From: Pseudaestuariivita sp.
Lineage (GTDB): Bacteria; Pseudomonadota; Alphaproteobacteria; Rhodobacterales; Rhodobacteraceae
Assembly (NCBI GenBank): GCA_020629995.1
Contig: JAHDCH010000025.1
Span: 1,430-17,211 of the forward strand
Length of the DNA: 15,782 nt
Direction of reading: 5' to 3'
Shown: piece by piece, positions 1-7,953 of the stretch
How positions within the stretch are numbered: the stretch's first letter is position 1
Layout: each line of letters starts with the position of its first letter
The notes under the pieces: generated by a model
What the model was told of the DNA's origin: nothing
Seen by the model: only the letters and a program-made list of their open reading frames with translations
Database searches by the model: none
Position numbers and translations under genes: made by a program

Positions 1-1068
1 TCGCCTGCCGAAACGCCTGCTGCGCAACCTGCTCCGCGCCCGCGCCGTGTTTCTGCCGGGGATCTGGTCAAACCGATCCGGCCCCGCCGCCCGACCAAGC
101 CGGTTGTTCTGCCCAGCAGCGCGCGTACAGATGTGACGCCGCCGCTGATCCTCACACCCGAGGACATGCCGCCCGCCGCCCCTGCCGGAGCCGATGAAAA
201 GCCGCTGGCAATGCCCGAGTTCAAGGACAAGAGCGTAACGCCCGCGCGGCCTGCGCCGGTGCCGGAAACGGTGACACAGCAGGATGGGGTACGGGCGCAG
301 CAAAGCGTTCCGCGCGCGCGGTCGTCGGCCAAGCGCAGCGATGCGGATGTCTGGCATCGTCTGGGTACCCAGCCGCTGAGCGCTGCGCATCTGGAGCGCA
401 ACCGCATCATTTCGGCCACCCGCCGCGATCCCGCGCACACGGCCTTTGACGTCCTGCGTACGCGGCTTTTGCAGGCTTTGGACGACAACGGATGGAAACG
501 CGTTGCCATCACATCGCCGACCAAGGATTGCGGCAAGACGTTCATCGCGGCCAACCTTGCCATGTCGCTGAGCCGGCAAGAGGCGTGCCGGACCCTGCTT
601 TTGGATATGGATCTGCGCGCGCCGTCGCTTGCGCGGGTGCTGGGTGCCTCGGACCCCGGCAGCATGGGAGATTTCCTGCGTGGCAGCCTGCCCGCAGAGG
701 AGCATTTCCTGAGGCTGGGCGACGATGGTTTAAGCATTGGGCGCAACATCGCGGTCGGCCTGAATGGCCTGCCCGAGGGCTATGCATCGGAGCTGTTGCA
801 ATTGCCCGAGACCAGCGATGTTCTGGACCGGATGCATCGGGATCTGAACCCGGACGTGGTGCTGTATGATCTGCCGCCCGCGCTGTTCCACGATGATGTG
901 ATGGCGTTCCGCCCGCATATCGATGGCGTGCTGCTGGTGATCGGTGGCGGGATCACAAAGGCCAGTGAAGTCAAGGAAGTTGAACGCCGTCTGGGCGATT
1001 CGACGCCTTTGTTGGGCGTGATCATGAACAAGGCCGAAGGGCCGACTGTCAGCACCTATAGCTACTGA
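1..1068 (+). CDS. CpsD/CapB-type P-loop ATPase (bacterial tyrosine kinase of polysaccharide export), 5' partial
   Basis: Cytoplasmic ATPase of the bacterial tyrosine kinase group that works with Wzz-type co-polymerases to control assembly and export of capsule or exopolysaccharide. The frame is open to the left edge with no ATG, GTG or TTG before the GTG at 133, so the true start is probably outside. The first ~110 visible residues are Pro/Ala/Arg-rich and look disordered. The kinase domain follows. It has a Walker A loop SPTKDCGKT (nt 514-540), a Walker A' segment LLLDMDLRAPS (nt 595-627) and a Walker B-like VVLYDLPP (nt 856-879). The first Gly of the usual P-loop is Ser. The C-terminus ends STYSY, a short tyrosine tail with only two Tyr, where enterobacterial Wzc has a longer cluster. 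No membrane segments are visible, so the kinase is separate from its Wzz partner, as in CpsC/CpsD. The likely partner is the convergent gene at 1111-2415, whose stop is 42 bases away. The family is clear; kinase activity itself is inferred. Confidence 0.88.
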   Translation, partial: SPAETPAAQPAPRPRRVSAGDLVKPIRPRRPTKPVVLPSSARTDVTPPLILTPEDMPPAAPAGADEKPLAMPEFKDKSVTPARPAPVPETVTQQDGVRAQQSVPRARSSAKRSDADVWHRLGTQPLSAAHLERNRIISATRRDPAHTAFDVLRTRLLQALDDNGWKRVAITSPTKDCGKTFIAANLAMSLSRQEACRTLLLDMDLRAPSLARVLGASDPGSMGDFLRGSLPAEEHFLRLGDDGLSIGRNIAVGLNGLPEGYASELLQLPETSDVLDRMHRDLNPDVVLYDLPPALFHDDVMAFRPHIDGVLLVIGGGITKASEVKEVERRLGDSTPLLGVIMNKAEGPTVSTYSY

Positions 1069-1110
1069 TCCGGGAAGGCTCTTCGCGCCCTTGCGTGCGC
1101 GCCTCGCAGG

Positions 1111-2415
1111 TTAGGGATCGGTGCGCATCGACCGGCCCACGACATTCGACAGGCTGTCCCGGAGGAAGGCGCCCAATGTCGCGGCGATCCCCAGCCCTAT
1201 TGCCAGCGCGCCCAGCATCCAGCTCCAGTTCATCTGCCGGTGCGATTGCGATTTGATGATCGGGATCGAGATGACCGGTTGCACGTCCAGCTGCTTTTCC
1301 AACTGCGCCGACGTCCGGATCACCGGATTCAGCGTTTCGATCAGAAAGGCCAGACCCAATCCGGCCAACAGCGACGCCACGCCGCCCATGATCGCGGTCT
1401 GTTTGCGCGACCGGGAGACAGGGTGTTCAGGCACAAGCGCGGTCTCGAGTACTTCGAACCGTTCGCTGCGCTGCTGGTCAGCCAGGGCCTGCGCCATTTC
1501 CGCGTCGGCCTTGCGGCGGGTGATCGCGCTGTATTGCTCAGCCAGCTGTGTCTGTTGCCGGGTCAGGGCGTTCAGCTCGCGTTCAACCGTGGGCGCGGCG
1601 GCAATGGCCGTTTCGATCTGGTTGATGCGGCCGCGGACCAGCTGACGCTGATCTTCCAGCAGGGTCACCTGACGGTTCAGCTCTGCTTCGCGCAGGCGGC
1701 TGCGGTTGGATTGCAGCTCGACCAGCTGGCGGTCGATGTCCAGTTCGGTTTCGCGCAGGGTCGCAAGGCGGTCGCGCTGTTGCACGATGCCTTCGGGCAG
1801 GCTTTCGGCATTGGCCTGCTTGAACGCCGCGACCTGAGCTTCCAGCGCGAGGATTTCATCATTGATCCGCGCGTCTTCGGCTTCAAAGAACGACAGCGCC
1901 TCGCGGGCCCGCACCTCGCCACGCGTTTTGCCGAATTCGACGACCTGGGCGAGGAATTCGTTGGCCACGTCGGCGGTCAGTTGCGCGTCGTCAAGCTTGA
2001 CCGTGATGATCAGGCCCGAAGGTGTCTGCGTGGGCTGAAACGCCTGCGCGGCGTTCAGGATCGGCGTCAGCGAGGCGGATGTGCGCAGGTTGAACACCTT
2101 GTCGCCAATCGACAGGTCAGGAATGTTTGCGAACAGATCGAATTTTTCGATGATGCGGATCAGGTTGTCGCGCGCCATCAGCCGCTGTTCTATCAGGCGC
2201 AGCTGGTGCGCCGCATCGGTGCGCTGGGTCGTGCTGGTCGGCTCCGCGATTTGCGGGCTTTCCAGCTGGATGACCGAAGTCGCCTCATAGATCTTGGGCT
2301 GGTTCAAAGCGAACCGGACCGAAGCTACACAACCGATACACACAACAAGTGCCACGATCCACCAGCGGCGGCGCAGCAACGACAGGACTTCGGCGACGGA
2401 ACCAACCTGGTTCAT
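1111..2415 (-). CDS. Wzz/GumC-type polysaccharide chain-length determinant (co-polymerase)
   Basis: Inner-membrane polysaccharide co-polymerase of 434 residues that sets chain length and couples to a CpsD-type kinase. The Wzz fold starts at residue 1. A basic stretch LLRRRWW leads into TM1 (about 18-37). A periplasmic region with the family-typical YEATSVIQL segment follows at 43-51. Long charged, Glu/Gln/Arg-rich stretches at about 165-325 are very probably coiled coils. A proline-bearing PEHPVSRSRK motif (329-338) precedes TM2 (about 340-361). A third hydrophobic stretch at 398-417 adds a probable extra membrane pass before a short tail. There is no P-loop, so the ATPase partner is separate, fitting the convergent kinase gene. 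The ATG at 2415 is supported by GGAGA (2421-2425) five bases upstream. The gene is 166 bases downstream of the NRPS on the same strand and may be read from its own promoter as well as by readthrough. The family call is firm; the polysaccharide is unknown. Confidence 0.92.
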   Translation of the reverse strand: MNQVGSVAEVLSLLRRRWWIVALVVCIGCVASVRFALNQPKIYEATSVIQLESPQIAEPTSTTQRTDAAHQLRLIEQRLMARDNLIRIIEKFDLFANIPDLSIGDKVFNLRTSASLTPILNAAQAFQPTQTPSGLIITVKLDDAQLTADVANEFLAQVVEFGKTRGEVRAREALSFFEAEDARINDEILALEAQVAAFKQANAESLPEGIVQQRDRLATLRETELDIDRQLVELQSNRSRLREAELNRQVTLLEDQRQLVRGRINQIETAIAAAPTVERELNALTRQQTQLAEQYSAITRRKADAEMAQALADQQRSERFEVLETALVPEHPVSRSRKQTAIMGGVASLLAGLGLAFLIETLNPVIRTSAQLEKQLDVQPVISIPIIKSQSHRQMNWSWMLGALAIGLGIAATLGAFLRDSLSNVVGRSMRTDP

Positions 2416-2484
2416 CTTGTTCTCCGCAATGGGCCCCCAATGCGTTCAGACCCGAGCGACAACGTGTTGCCCAAATCTTTCCAC

Positions 2485-2513
2485 AATCTAGAGGAATTGC
2501 CTCAAAATTTCCA
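2485..2513 (-). promoter_or_regulatory. Candidate sigma70-type promoter for the chain-length determinant gene
   Basis: On the - strand TGGAAA (2508-2513) lies 17 bases from TAGATT (2485-2490). Each matches four of six bases of the -35 and -10 consensus. The spacer contains the small dyad GAGG-CAATT-CCTC (2491-2503), which could be an operator. Transcription would begin near 2478 and leave a leader of about 60 bases before the ATG at 2415. The stretch is clearly more AT-rich than the genes around it. The consensus match is moderate, so this is a suggestion only. TTGTCA at 2525-2530 is an alternative -35, but its paired -10 is poor. Confidence 0.3.
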
Positions 2514-2520
2514 TCTTTTC

Positions 2521-2575
2521 CATGTGACAAAAGGGGAAACAAACAATTTCGCTCCCCAAGTCACGGTCATGTGAC
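2521..2575. repeat. CATGTGAC direct repeat, second copy inside a GTCAC/GTGAC dyad
   Basis: CATGTGAC occurs at 2521-2528 and again at 2568-2575, 47 bases apart. The second copy forms part of an inverted repeat, GTCAC (2560-2564), six bases, then GTGAC (2571-2575). The dyad starts seven bases past the NRPS stop codon and lies upstream of the candidate promoter for the Wzz gene. It could be a regulator-binding pair or a weak hairpin. No T-run follows on the - strand, so I do not call it a terminator. Confidence 0.3.
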
Positions 2576-2581
2576 GGTGGA

Positions 2582-5500
2582 TTACCCCGCGCGGCGCGCG
2601 CGCATGGCCCGGCGACGTGCCATCATGTCACCCCGCGCAGCCGCCCGGGCATTTGCGGGCGGATGCGCGCCCTGTTCCGGGGCCGGTGCAGCATCCTGGC
2701 CGATTCGGCCCGCGAGGCCCGAGAGCGTCGGAAAGCGGAAGATATCGGTGATGCTGAGCGAGGGCAGATTCAGTTGCGCCTTGATCTGACGATGCGCCTG
2801 CACGGCCAGAAGTGAGTGCCCGCCAAGGTCAAAGAAGTTGTCGCGCGGGCCGATTCCTTCGACCCCCAGGATGCCTTCCCAGATTTCGGCAATCTGGCGT
2901 TCGATCCCGCTGGTCGGAGCCGCCTGAACCGCACGGGGCGCTTTGATCCGGGTTTCGGACCCGGGTGCGGGCAACGCTTTGCGGTCGACCTTTTTGTTGG
3001 GGGTCAGCGGAAAGCTGTCCAGCCGGACAAAGGCCGAGGGCAGCATGTACTCGGGCAGGGCGCTCAGCCCGGCTTTGACAGCCGCCTCGTCGGCCGATCC
3101 GGTGAAATAGCCGACCAGACGGGTGTCGCCCGGCGTGTCCTCGCGCGCGACCACGGTGGCTTGGGTCACGTCTGCAACTGCCTCCATCCGCGCTTCGATT
3201 TCACCCAGCTCTATGCGATAGCCGCGCAGTTTCAGCTGGAAGTCGGCGCGCCCGATGAACTCGACATGCCCATCCCCGCGCCAGCGCACCAGGTCACCGG
3301 TGCGGTACATGCGCCCGCCGTGGAACGGATCGGGCAAAAAGCGTTCGGCGGTCAGGTCTTCGCGCTGGAAATAGCCCCGGGTGACGCCATCGCCCGCAAT
3401 ATAAAGCTCGCCCGGCGTACCCACGGGCACGGGCTGCTGATCGTCGTCCAGCACATACATGCGTTGGTTTTTCAGTGGCGTGCCGATGTTGACGACCGCT
3501 TCGCCAGTATGGGCGGTTTCGGTCGAGGACCAGATCGTCGTCTCGGTCGGGCCATACATGTTTTCGATGGTGGCGTCCGTGGCGGCGTTCAGGTCATCGA
3601 CCAGTGCGCCGGGCAGCGCTTCGCCGCCGATCATCAGGTGTTTGACGCCTTTGAGGGCAAAGCGCGCCTCGTCATCCATCGCGATCATGCGGGCCATCGA
3701 CGGGGTGCATTGCAGGTGGGTGACCTCGTGGCGGATCAGCTGGGCGGCGATGGAAAAGTCATCCTCGGGGATGCGATTGCCGACATTGGCCATCTGCACC
3801 ACGTCCGCCAGCGGTTTGAGCCCCTCGAGGACCTGAGGCACCGGGATGCCATAATCGATCAGGCAGGCGACCTCGGTCACGCCGATGCGTTTGAGGCTTT
3901 CGACCCGGGCGGTGGCGTCTTCGATGGTGCCAAAGAGGCCGCTGTCTTCGAAATAGCGGGTGAAGGCGAAATCGAGGATGCCTTCCATATCCTCGTCCGA
4001 CACGCCGCCCAGATCGATGTCCATCGGGTTCTTGGCGTTCTCGGGCCGTTTGAAAGCGGGGAAAGCCCAGGCATAAGCCTTGATCAGCGCGGCGGCCGAG
4101 CGGAGGTAGTCTTTCATCGGCTCGCGGGCGATCTCGCGCGCCTCGTCGCGGGTGGCGGCGAGATAGGTGTGCAGCATCAGGGTAACCTGATGGTCCGCCG
4201 GGTCATGGCCGTTGTCGCGCAGCGCCTGGTGGTAGATCTTGATCTTGTCGGCCACCTCGTCAACTGATTGGCCCAGAAGGTGGGTCAGCACGTTGGCGCC
4301 GATCTCGCCTGCGTCTTTCCACGTCTGCGGGTTGCCTGCTGTCGTGACCCAGATCGGCAGCTCTTTGGACACGGGGCGCGGCTGGGTGACCACGGCGTGC
4401 GGCGTGCCGTCGCCCTTGGGGAATTCGACGGCCTCACCGGCCCAGAGCTTGCGCAGGGTATGGATGCTGTCGAGCATCGCAGGCTTGTTGGCGGGGGGCG
4501 TGTTTTCGGGGCGGAGGACAAAATCGTCAGGCTGCCATCCGCTTGCGATGGCAAGGCCCACACGGCCATTGGTCAGGTTGTCGATCACGGCCCATTCCTC
4601 GGCGATGCGCGCGGGATGGTGCAGCGGGGCGACGCAGGATCCGGCGCGGATGGCGAGGTTTTCTGTCACCGCAGCGACGGCTGCGCCGGTGACAGACGGG
4701 TTGGGGTAGGGGCCACCAAAGGCGTGAAAGTGACGCTCGGGCGTCCAGATGGCCTTGAACCCGTTCTTGTCAGCGAATTTCGCGCCTTCGAGCAGCAATT
4801 CGTATTTTTTGGGGCCGACGCCATCGTCATTGCCCCAGTAGAAGATCGAAAAATCCATCCCCTTGCCGGTCGTGCCCATGCGGCCCGACGAGATCATGGC
4901 GCGGTTGTCGTCGCCCGACAGCACCACCTTGAACCCGCGCGCGAGAGTATAGAACAGCTCGAGCACCGAGATGTCGAAGCTGAGCGAGGTGACCGCCAGC
5001 CACGTGCCCGCCGGGTCATGCACCAGCCTGTCGTCCATGCCGGCAAAGAAATTGGCGACGTTGCGGTGTTCGACCATCACGCCCTTGGGCTTGCCCGTCG
5101 AACCGGAGGTGTAGATCAGATAGGCCAGATGCTCGGGCGTCACGCCGCTGTTCGGCGCGGTGTCCGGCTGCGAGGCAAGGCGCGGATCAGTGTCGAGTTC
5201 GAGCACCTGCGCAGAATGTTCGGGCAAATCAGCGGCCAGATCGCTGGTGGTGACGATGACGGGCGCGCCGCTGTCTTCGATGTACAGGGCCACGCGGTCG
5301 GCGGGGTAGTCGGGATCAAGCGGGACATAGGCGCCGCCCGCCTTGAAGATCGCCAGGGCCGCGACCACCAGATGCGGGGTGCGGCGGGTGTGCAGACCGA
5401 CCAGAGTGTCCGGGCCAACGCCCATCTGGCGCAGGACATGCGCGGCGCGGTTGGCGCGCGCGTCCAGCTCGGCATAGGTCAGCTCGGTTGCGCCAGAGAC

Positions 5501-6967
5501 CAGCGCAGTGGCGTCGGGCGTTTGCGAAGCCTGCGCGGTGATCAGGTCGTGGATGCAGGCCGGAGTGACCTCTGCGGCGGTGGTGTTCCAGGTGGTCAGG
5601 ACTTCGGTACGCTCGGTCTTTGGCATCTTGCCACCGTTTGACAAACGTTCGGCCAGCCGTTCCGCATCGCGGTCCGACAGGCGGGCGCTGTCATAAGTGA
5701 CGTGATCGGCATGGATCGTCAGCGCAGTGCCGGGGATATGGGTTCCGGTGCCCAGGCCAATGGCGGGGGTGGTGACGTCAAGGCCGGGATGGCGCAGCGC
5801 GATGTCGGTTGCAAAGGAACTGTCGCCCGGTTCGGGCGTCCAGAACGAGACGTGGCCGGGCAGGCCCGGCGCGGCGTGAGCCAGGGTGTGGCCGGTGTCG
5901 GCCAGCCTTTGGGCCAGTGCTGCGGCATCGTCTTTGAGGGTGACCGGATGCCGGCCAATGGATCCACCAGACACGCCGGTATCTGCGGCCAGCGTCACAG
6001 GCTCGGCCGCAGCCAGCGCCTGCGCCCAATGCGCATCCTGCGGAGCGGCGGCGGCATAGGCGGCTGTCAGGGCCGCGCGGTGGTCGGGTGCAGGCAGGTC
6101 CAGCACCTGCCCGACCGTGAGGCCCGAGAACACGGCTGCTTGTCCGTCCTTGCGGACGGCCTCGCTGATGTCGAGAGCACCCTTGCCGCAGGCAATGCGC
6201 AGGGGATCAAGGGAGAGCACAGTGCCGGGCACGGCGCTGCCTTCGGTGGCAGCAGCCTTGCGCACGAAAACGGGGCCGCCGGGCAGGTCCAGCTTGGCTG
6301 TGGTCAGCGGGTTGCGGTAATCACCGTGATCCAGCGCGCGCACGGTACGGGCCAGCACGGCGGCATCGAGGCGCGGGTCCAGCAGACCGCCCGCCTCGGG
6401 CCGGTCATCGCGGCGATACAGGCTGCGTTGCGCGAAATCCTGTGGCGTGCCTTGGGTTTCGCCCGCCTCGATCGCGGCGATCACGCGGGGGAACGAGGCC
6501 AGTGCGGCCTCGTACGCCTTGGTGTTGAGTGTCAGCGCTGTGTCAGAGGCGGTGATGTCGAACATCTCTTGTGCGACGATATTGCCTGCATCCACGCCGG
6601 GCGTGATGTGGTGCCATGTGATGCCGTGCTGGCCTTCGCCATTCAGCAGCGCCCAGACCGGCGCGTTCAAACCGGCGTAGCGCGGCAGCGGCCCGTCGTG
6701 GAAATTGATCGCTCCGCTGCCCGCGCGGGCCAGCACGTCCTTGGGCAGCAGCCGCAGGTTTGCGACGGAAAAGATCCAGTCTGCCGTCTCAATCCGCTCG
6801 GCCAGACCAGCGCCCGGGCCTGTCACCGCGTGGCCCGCGCCGCGCGCCCAGTCTGCCACCTGCGTTGAAGCGGTGACAACCTGCGCGATGCTGTGGCCTG
6901 CCTCTGTCCACTGGGTGGCGCATTGGACCAGAAGGGATTCGTCGCCGATAAAGATCGCGGTGGTCAT
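2582..6967 (-). CDS. NRPS loading module: formyltransferase - split adenylation domain with inserted luciferase-like monooxygenase - carrier protein
   Basis: Cytoplasmic NRPS protein of 1461 residues. Residues 1-295 are a methionyl-tRNA formyltransferase-like domain with the catalytic trio N88, H90 and D126 and a C-terminal subdomain around 245-275. About 330-460 resembles only the end of a condensation domain; no HHxxxDG motif is present. The adenylation domain has A1 (496-507), A3 (617-636) and A4 FDIS (664-667). It is then interrupted at about 690-1065 by a MupA/Atu3671-type luciferase-like flavin monooxygenase (WTPERH at 741-746). It resumes with A5 YGPTETT (1138-1144), A7 (1221-1226), A8 (1239-1258) and A10, with K1326. 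Aligned pocket residues D-I-L-Q-M-G-M-I-W-K are close to the glycine code. The carrier serine is S1385. The last 21 residues are Arg-rich. The ATG at 6967 is chosen because it overlaps the previous stop (TGATG), is preceded by AAGGAAG and begins the formyltransferase fold. The longer frame upstream is a shadow of the glycosyltransferase gene. Confidence 0.93.
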   Translation of the reverse strand: MTTAIFIGDESLLVQCATQWTEAGHSIAQVVTASTQVADWARGAGHAVTGPGAGLAERIETADWIFSVANLRLLPKDVLARAGSGAINFHDGPLPRYAGLNAPVWALLNGEGQHGITWHHITPGVDAGNIVAQEMFDITASDTALTLNTKAYEAALASFPRVIAAIEAGETQGTPQDFAQRSLYRRDDRPEAGGLLDPRLDAAVLARTVRALDHGDYRNPLTTAKLDLPGGPVFVRKAAATEGSAVPGTVLSLDPLRIACGKGALDISEAVRKDGQAAVFSGLTVGQVLDLPAPDHRAALTAAYAAAAPQDAHWAQALAAAEPVTLAADTGVSGGSIGRHPVTLKDDAAALAQRLADTGHTLAHAAPGLPGHVSFWTPEPGDSSFATDIALRHPGLDVTTPAIGLGTGTHIPGTALTIHADHVTYDSARLSDRDAERLAERLSNGGKMPKTERTEVLTTWNTTAAEVTPACIHDLITAQASQTPDATALVSGATELTYAELDARANRAAHVLRQMGVGPDTLVGLHTRRTPHLVVAALAIFKAGGAYVPLDPDYPADRVALYIEDSGAPVIVTTSDLAADLPEHSAQVLELDTDPRLASQPDTAPNSGVTPEHLAYLIYTSGSTGKPKGVMVEHRNVANFFAGMDDRLVHDPAGTWLAVTSLSFDISVLELFYTLARGFKVVLSGDDNRAMISSGRMGTTGKGMDFSIFYWGNDDGVGPKKYELLLEGAKFADKNGFKAIWTPERHFHAFGGPYPNPSVTGAAVAAVTENLAIRAGSCVAPLHHPARIAEEWAVIDNLTNGRVGLAIASGWQPDDFVLRPENTPPANKPAMLDSIHTLRKLWAGEAVEFPKGDGTPHAVVTQPRPVSKELPIWVTTAGNPQTWKDAGEIGANVLTHLLGQSVDEVADKIKIYHQALRDNGHDPADHQVTLMLHTYLAATRDEAREIAREPMKDYLRSAAALIKAYAWAFPAFKRPENAKNPMDIDLGGVSDEDMEGILDFAFTRYFEDSGLFGTIEDATARVESLKRIGVTEVACLIDYGIPVPQVLEGLKPLADVVQMANVGNRIPEDDFSIAAQLIRHEVTHLQCTPSMARMIAMDDEARFALKGVKHLMIGGEALPGALVDDLNAATDATIENMYGPTETTIWSSTETAHTGEAVVNIGTPLKNQRMYVLDDDQQPVPVGTPGELYIAGDGVTRGYFQREDLTAERFLPDPFHGGRMYRTGDLVRWRGDGHVEFIGRADFQLKLRGYRIELGEIEARMEAVADVTQATVVAREDTPGDTRLVGYFTGSADEAAVKAGLSALPEYMLPSAFVRLDSFPLTPNKKVDRKALPAPGSETRIKAPRAVQAAPTSGIERQIAEIWEGILGVEGIGPRDNFFDLGGHSLLAVQAHRQIKAQLNLPSLSITDIFRFPTLSGLAGRIGQDAAPAPEQGAHPPANARAAARGDMMARRRAMRARRAG

Positions 6968-7953
6968 CAGGCATCTTCCTTTTGCAAGGAGCGGGAGGAG
7001 GGACTGCGCGCGGGCCACAGCGCGGCCAGATCGTGGGCGAGCATGTCGCGCAGGAAATGCGGCGGATCGGCAGGTGGCTTGCGCTGGATCACGCGCCGCA
7101 CCCGCCACAGCAGCCCGCCCGCCAGATGCGCAAGCGTCGCGCAGATGGCATAGGCCGTGCCGTGGTTCTTGGTGTAGTAGTGCCAGCGGCTCTGGAACCA
7201 GTAGCGCGGCGTGCGCGTCCACCGTTTCATCCCGGTCGAGACGCTGCCGATGTGGGTCACTTCGCTGCTGCGGACATAGACGGTCGGCCACCCGGCACGG
7301 GCGGCACGCAGGCACAGGTCGGTTTCTTCGAAGTAGAGAAAGAACGTCTCGTCAAACAGGCCAATCTGATCAAGCACGTCCTGCCGCATCATCAGCGACG
7401 CGCCGGCCAGCCAATCAACCTGTTGCGTCTTGGCGGGCAGGTCGAGAGGCACCCGTTTGGATTTCAGCAGGCGCGAGATCGGGCCGAAGCGTGCGGCGCC
7501 TTCCAGCTCGCCGGCGATCGAGGGGAAGCGGAAGGCGGTGATGTGCGGGTCGCCCTCGGGGCCGTGAATGTAGCTTCCGGCAAAGCCAACCTTCGGATCT
7601 TGCTCGAGCGTCTCGTAAAGGCGTTTGACCGAGCCGGGATCGGGAAAGGCGTCGGAGTTCAGGATGTAGACATAATCGGGCCGTGCGCCGCCGGTCAGGC
7701 CCGCGCGGATGCCGACGTTGTTGCCTGCGCCAAAGCCGCCGTTGCGGCCCGACTGCAGCACGCGCACGGGCCAGCCTCGGGCCTCGACCTCTGCGCGAAG
7801 ACGCTCTTCGGAGCCATCGCCGCTGTCGTTGTCGACGATCACGACTTCGCCGGGCAGGCCTTGGGTTTCGCGCAGGGCCGCGGCGACGGCCTTGACCGTC
7901 ATGTCGGCGGTGCGAAAATTCAGCACCACTGTCAAAAGGGTCGGCGCGGTCAT
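6967..7953 (-). CDS. Family 2 glycosyltransferase, WbbL/rhamnosyltransferase-like
   Basis: GT-A fold, family 2 glycosyltransferase of 328 residues that transfers a sugar from a nucleotide donor to a growing lipid-linked oligosaccharide on the cytoplasmic face. Visible features are the N-terminal nucleotide-binding strand LLTVVLNFRT (6-15), VIVDNDSGDGS (38-48), NGGFGAGNNVGI (71-82), the DxD-like NSD (99-101), the acceptor-side VDWLAGA (179-185) and the catalytic-region EETDLC (209-214). THIGSVST (233-240) is also typical of the WbbL rhamnosyltransferase group. A hydrophobic stretch at about 268-284, followed by basic residues, could hold it at the membrane. The ATG at 7953 overlaps the PKS stop by four bases (ATGA), and its own stop overlaps the NRPS ATG. 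It therefore sits between the two assembly-line genes and should be made in step with them. The family is firm; rhamnose as donor is only suggested by similarity. Confidence 0.9.
   Translation of the reverse strand: MTAPTLLTVVLNFRTADMTVKAVAAALRETQGLPGEVVIVDNDSGDGSEERLRAEVEARGWPVRVLQSGRNGGFGAGNNVGIRAGLTGGARPDYVYILNSDAFPDPGSVKRLYETLEQDPKVGFAGSYIHGPEGDPHITAFRFPSIAGELEGAARFGPISRLLKSKRVPLDLPAKTQQVDWLAGASLMMRQDVLDQIGLFDETFFLYFEETDLCLRAARAGWPTVYVRSSEVTHIGSVSTGMKRWTRTPRYWFQSRWHYYTKNHGTAYAICATLAHLAGGLLWRVRRVIQRKPPADPPHFLRDMLAHDLAALWPARSPSSRSLQKEDA

Noticed and set aside
1069..1110. Bidirectional terminator in the convergent gap; CGCGC (1084-1088) pairs with GCGCG (1097-1101)
   Set aside because: Only a 5-base stem with an 8-base loop and no T-run on either strand. 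This is common by chance at this GC content.
2560..2584. Rho-independent terminator after the NRPS stop
   Set aside because: The GTCAC/GTGAC stem is short and not followed by T residues on the - strand.
6968..7315. Upstream extension of the NRPS frame by 116 residues
   Set aside because: The added residues are a low-complexity shadow of the overlapping glycosyltransferase gene. The ATG at 6967 has a ribosome-binding site, a TGATG overlap and starts the formyltransferase fold.
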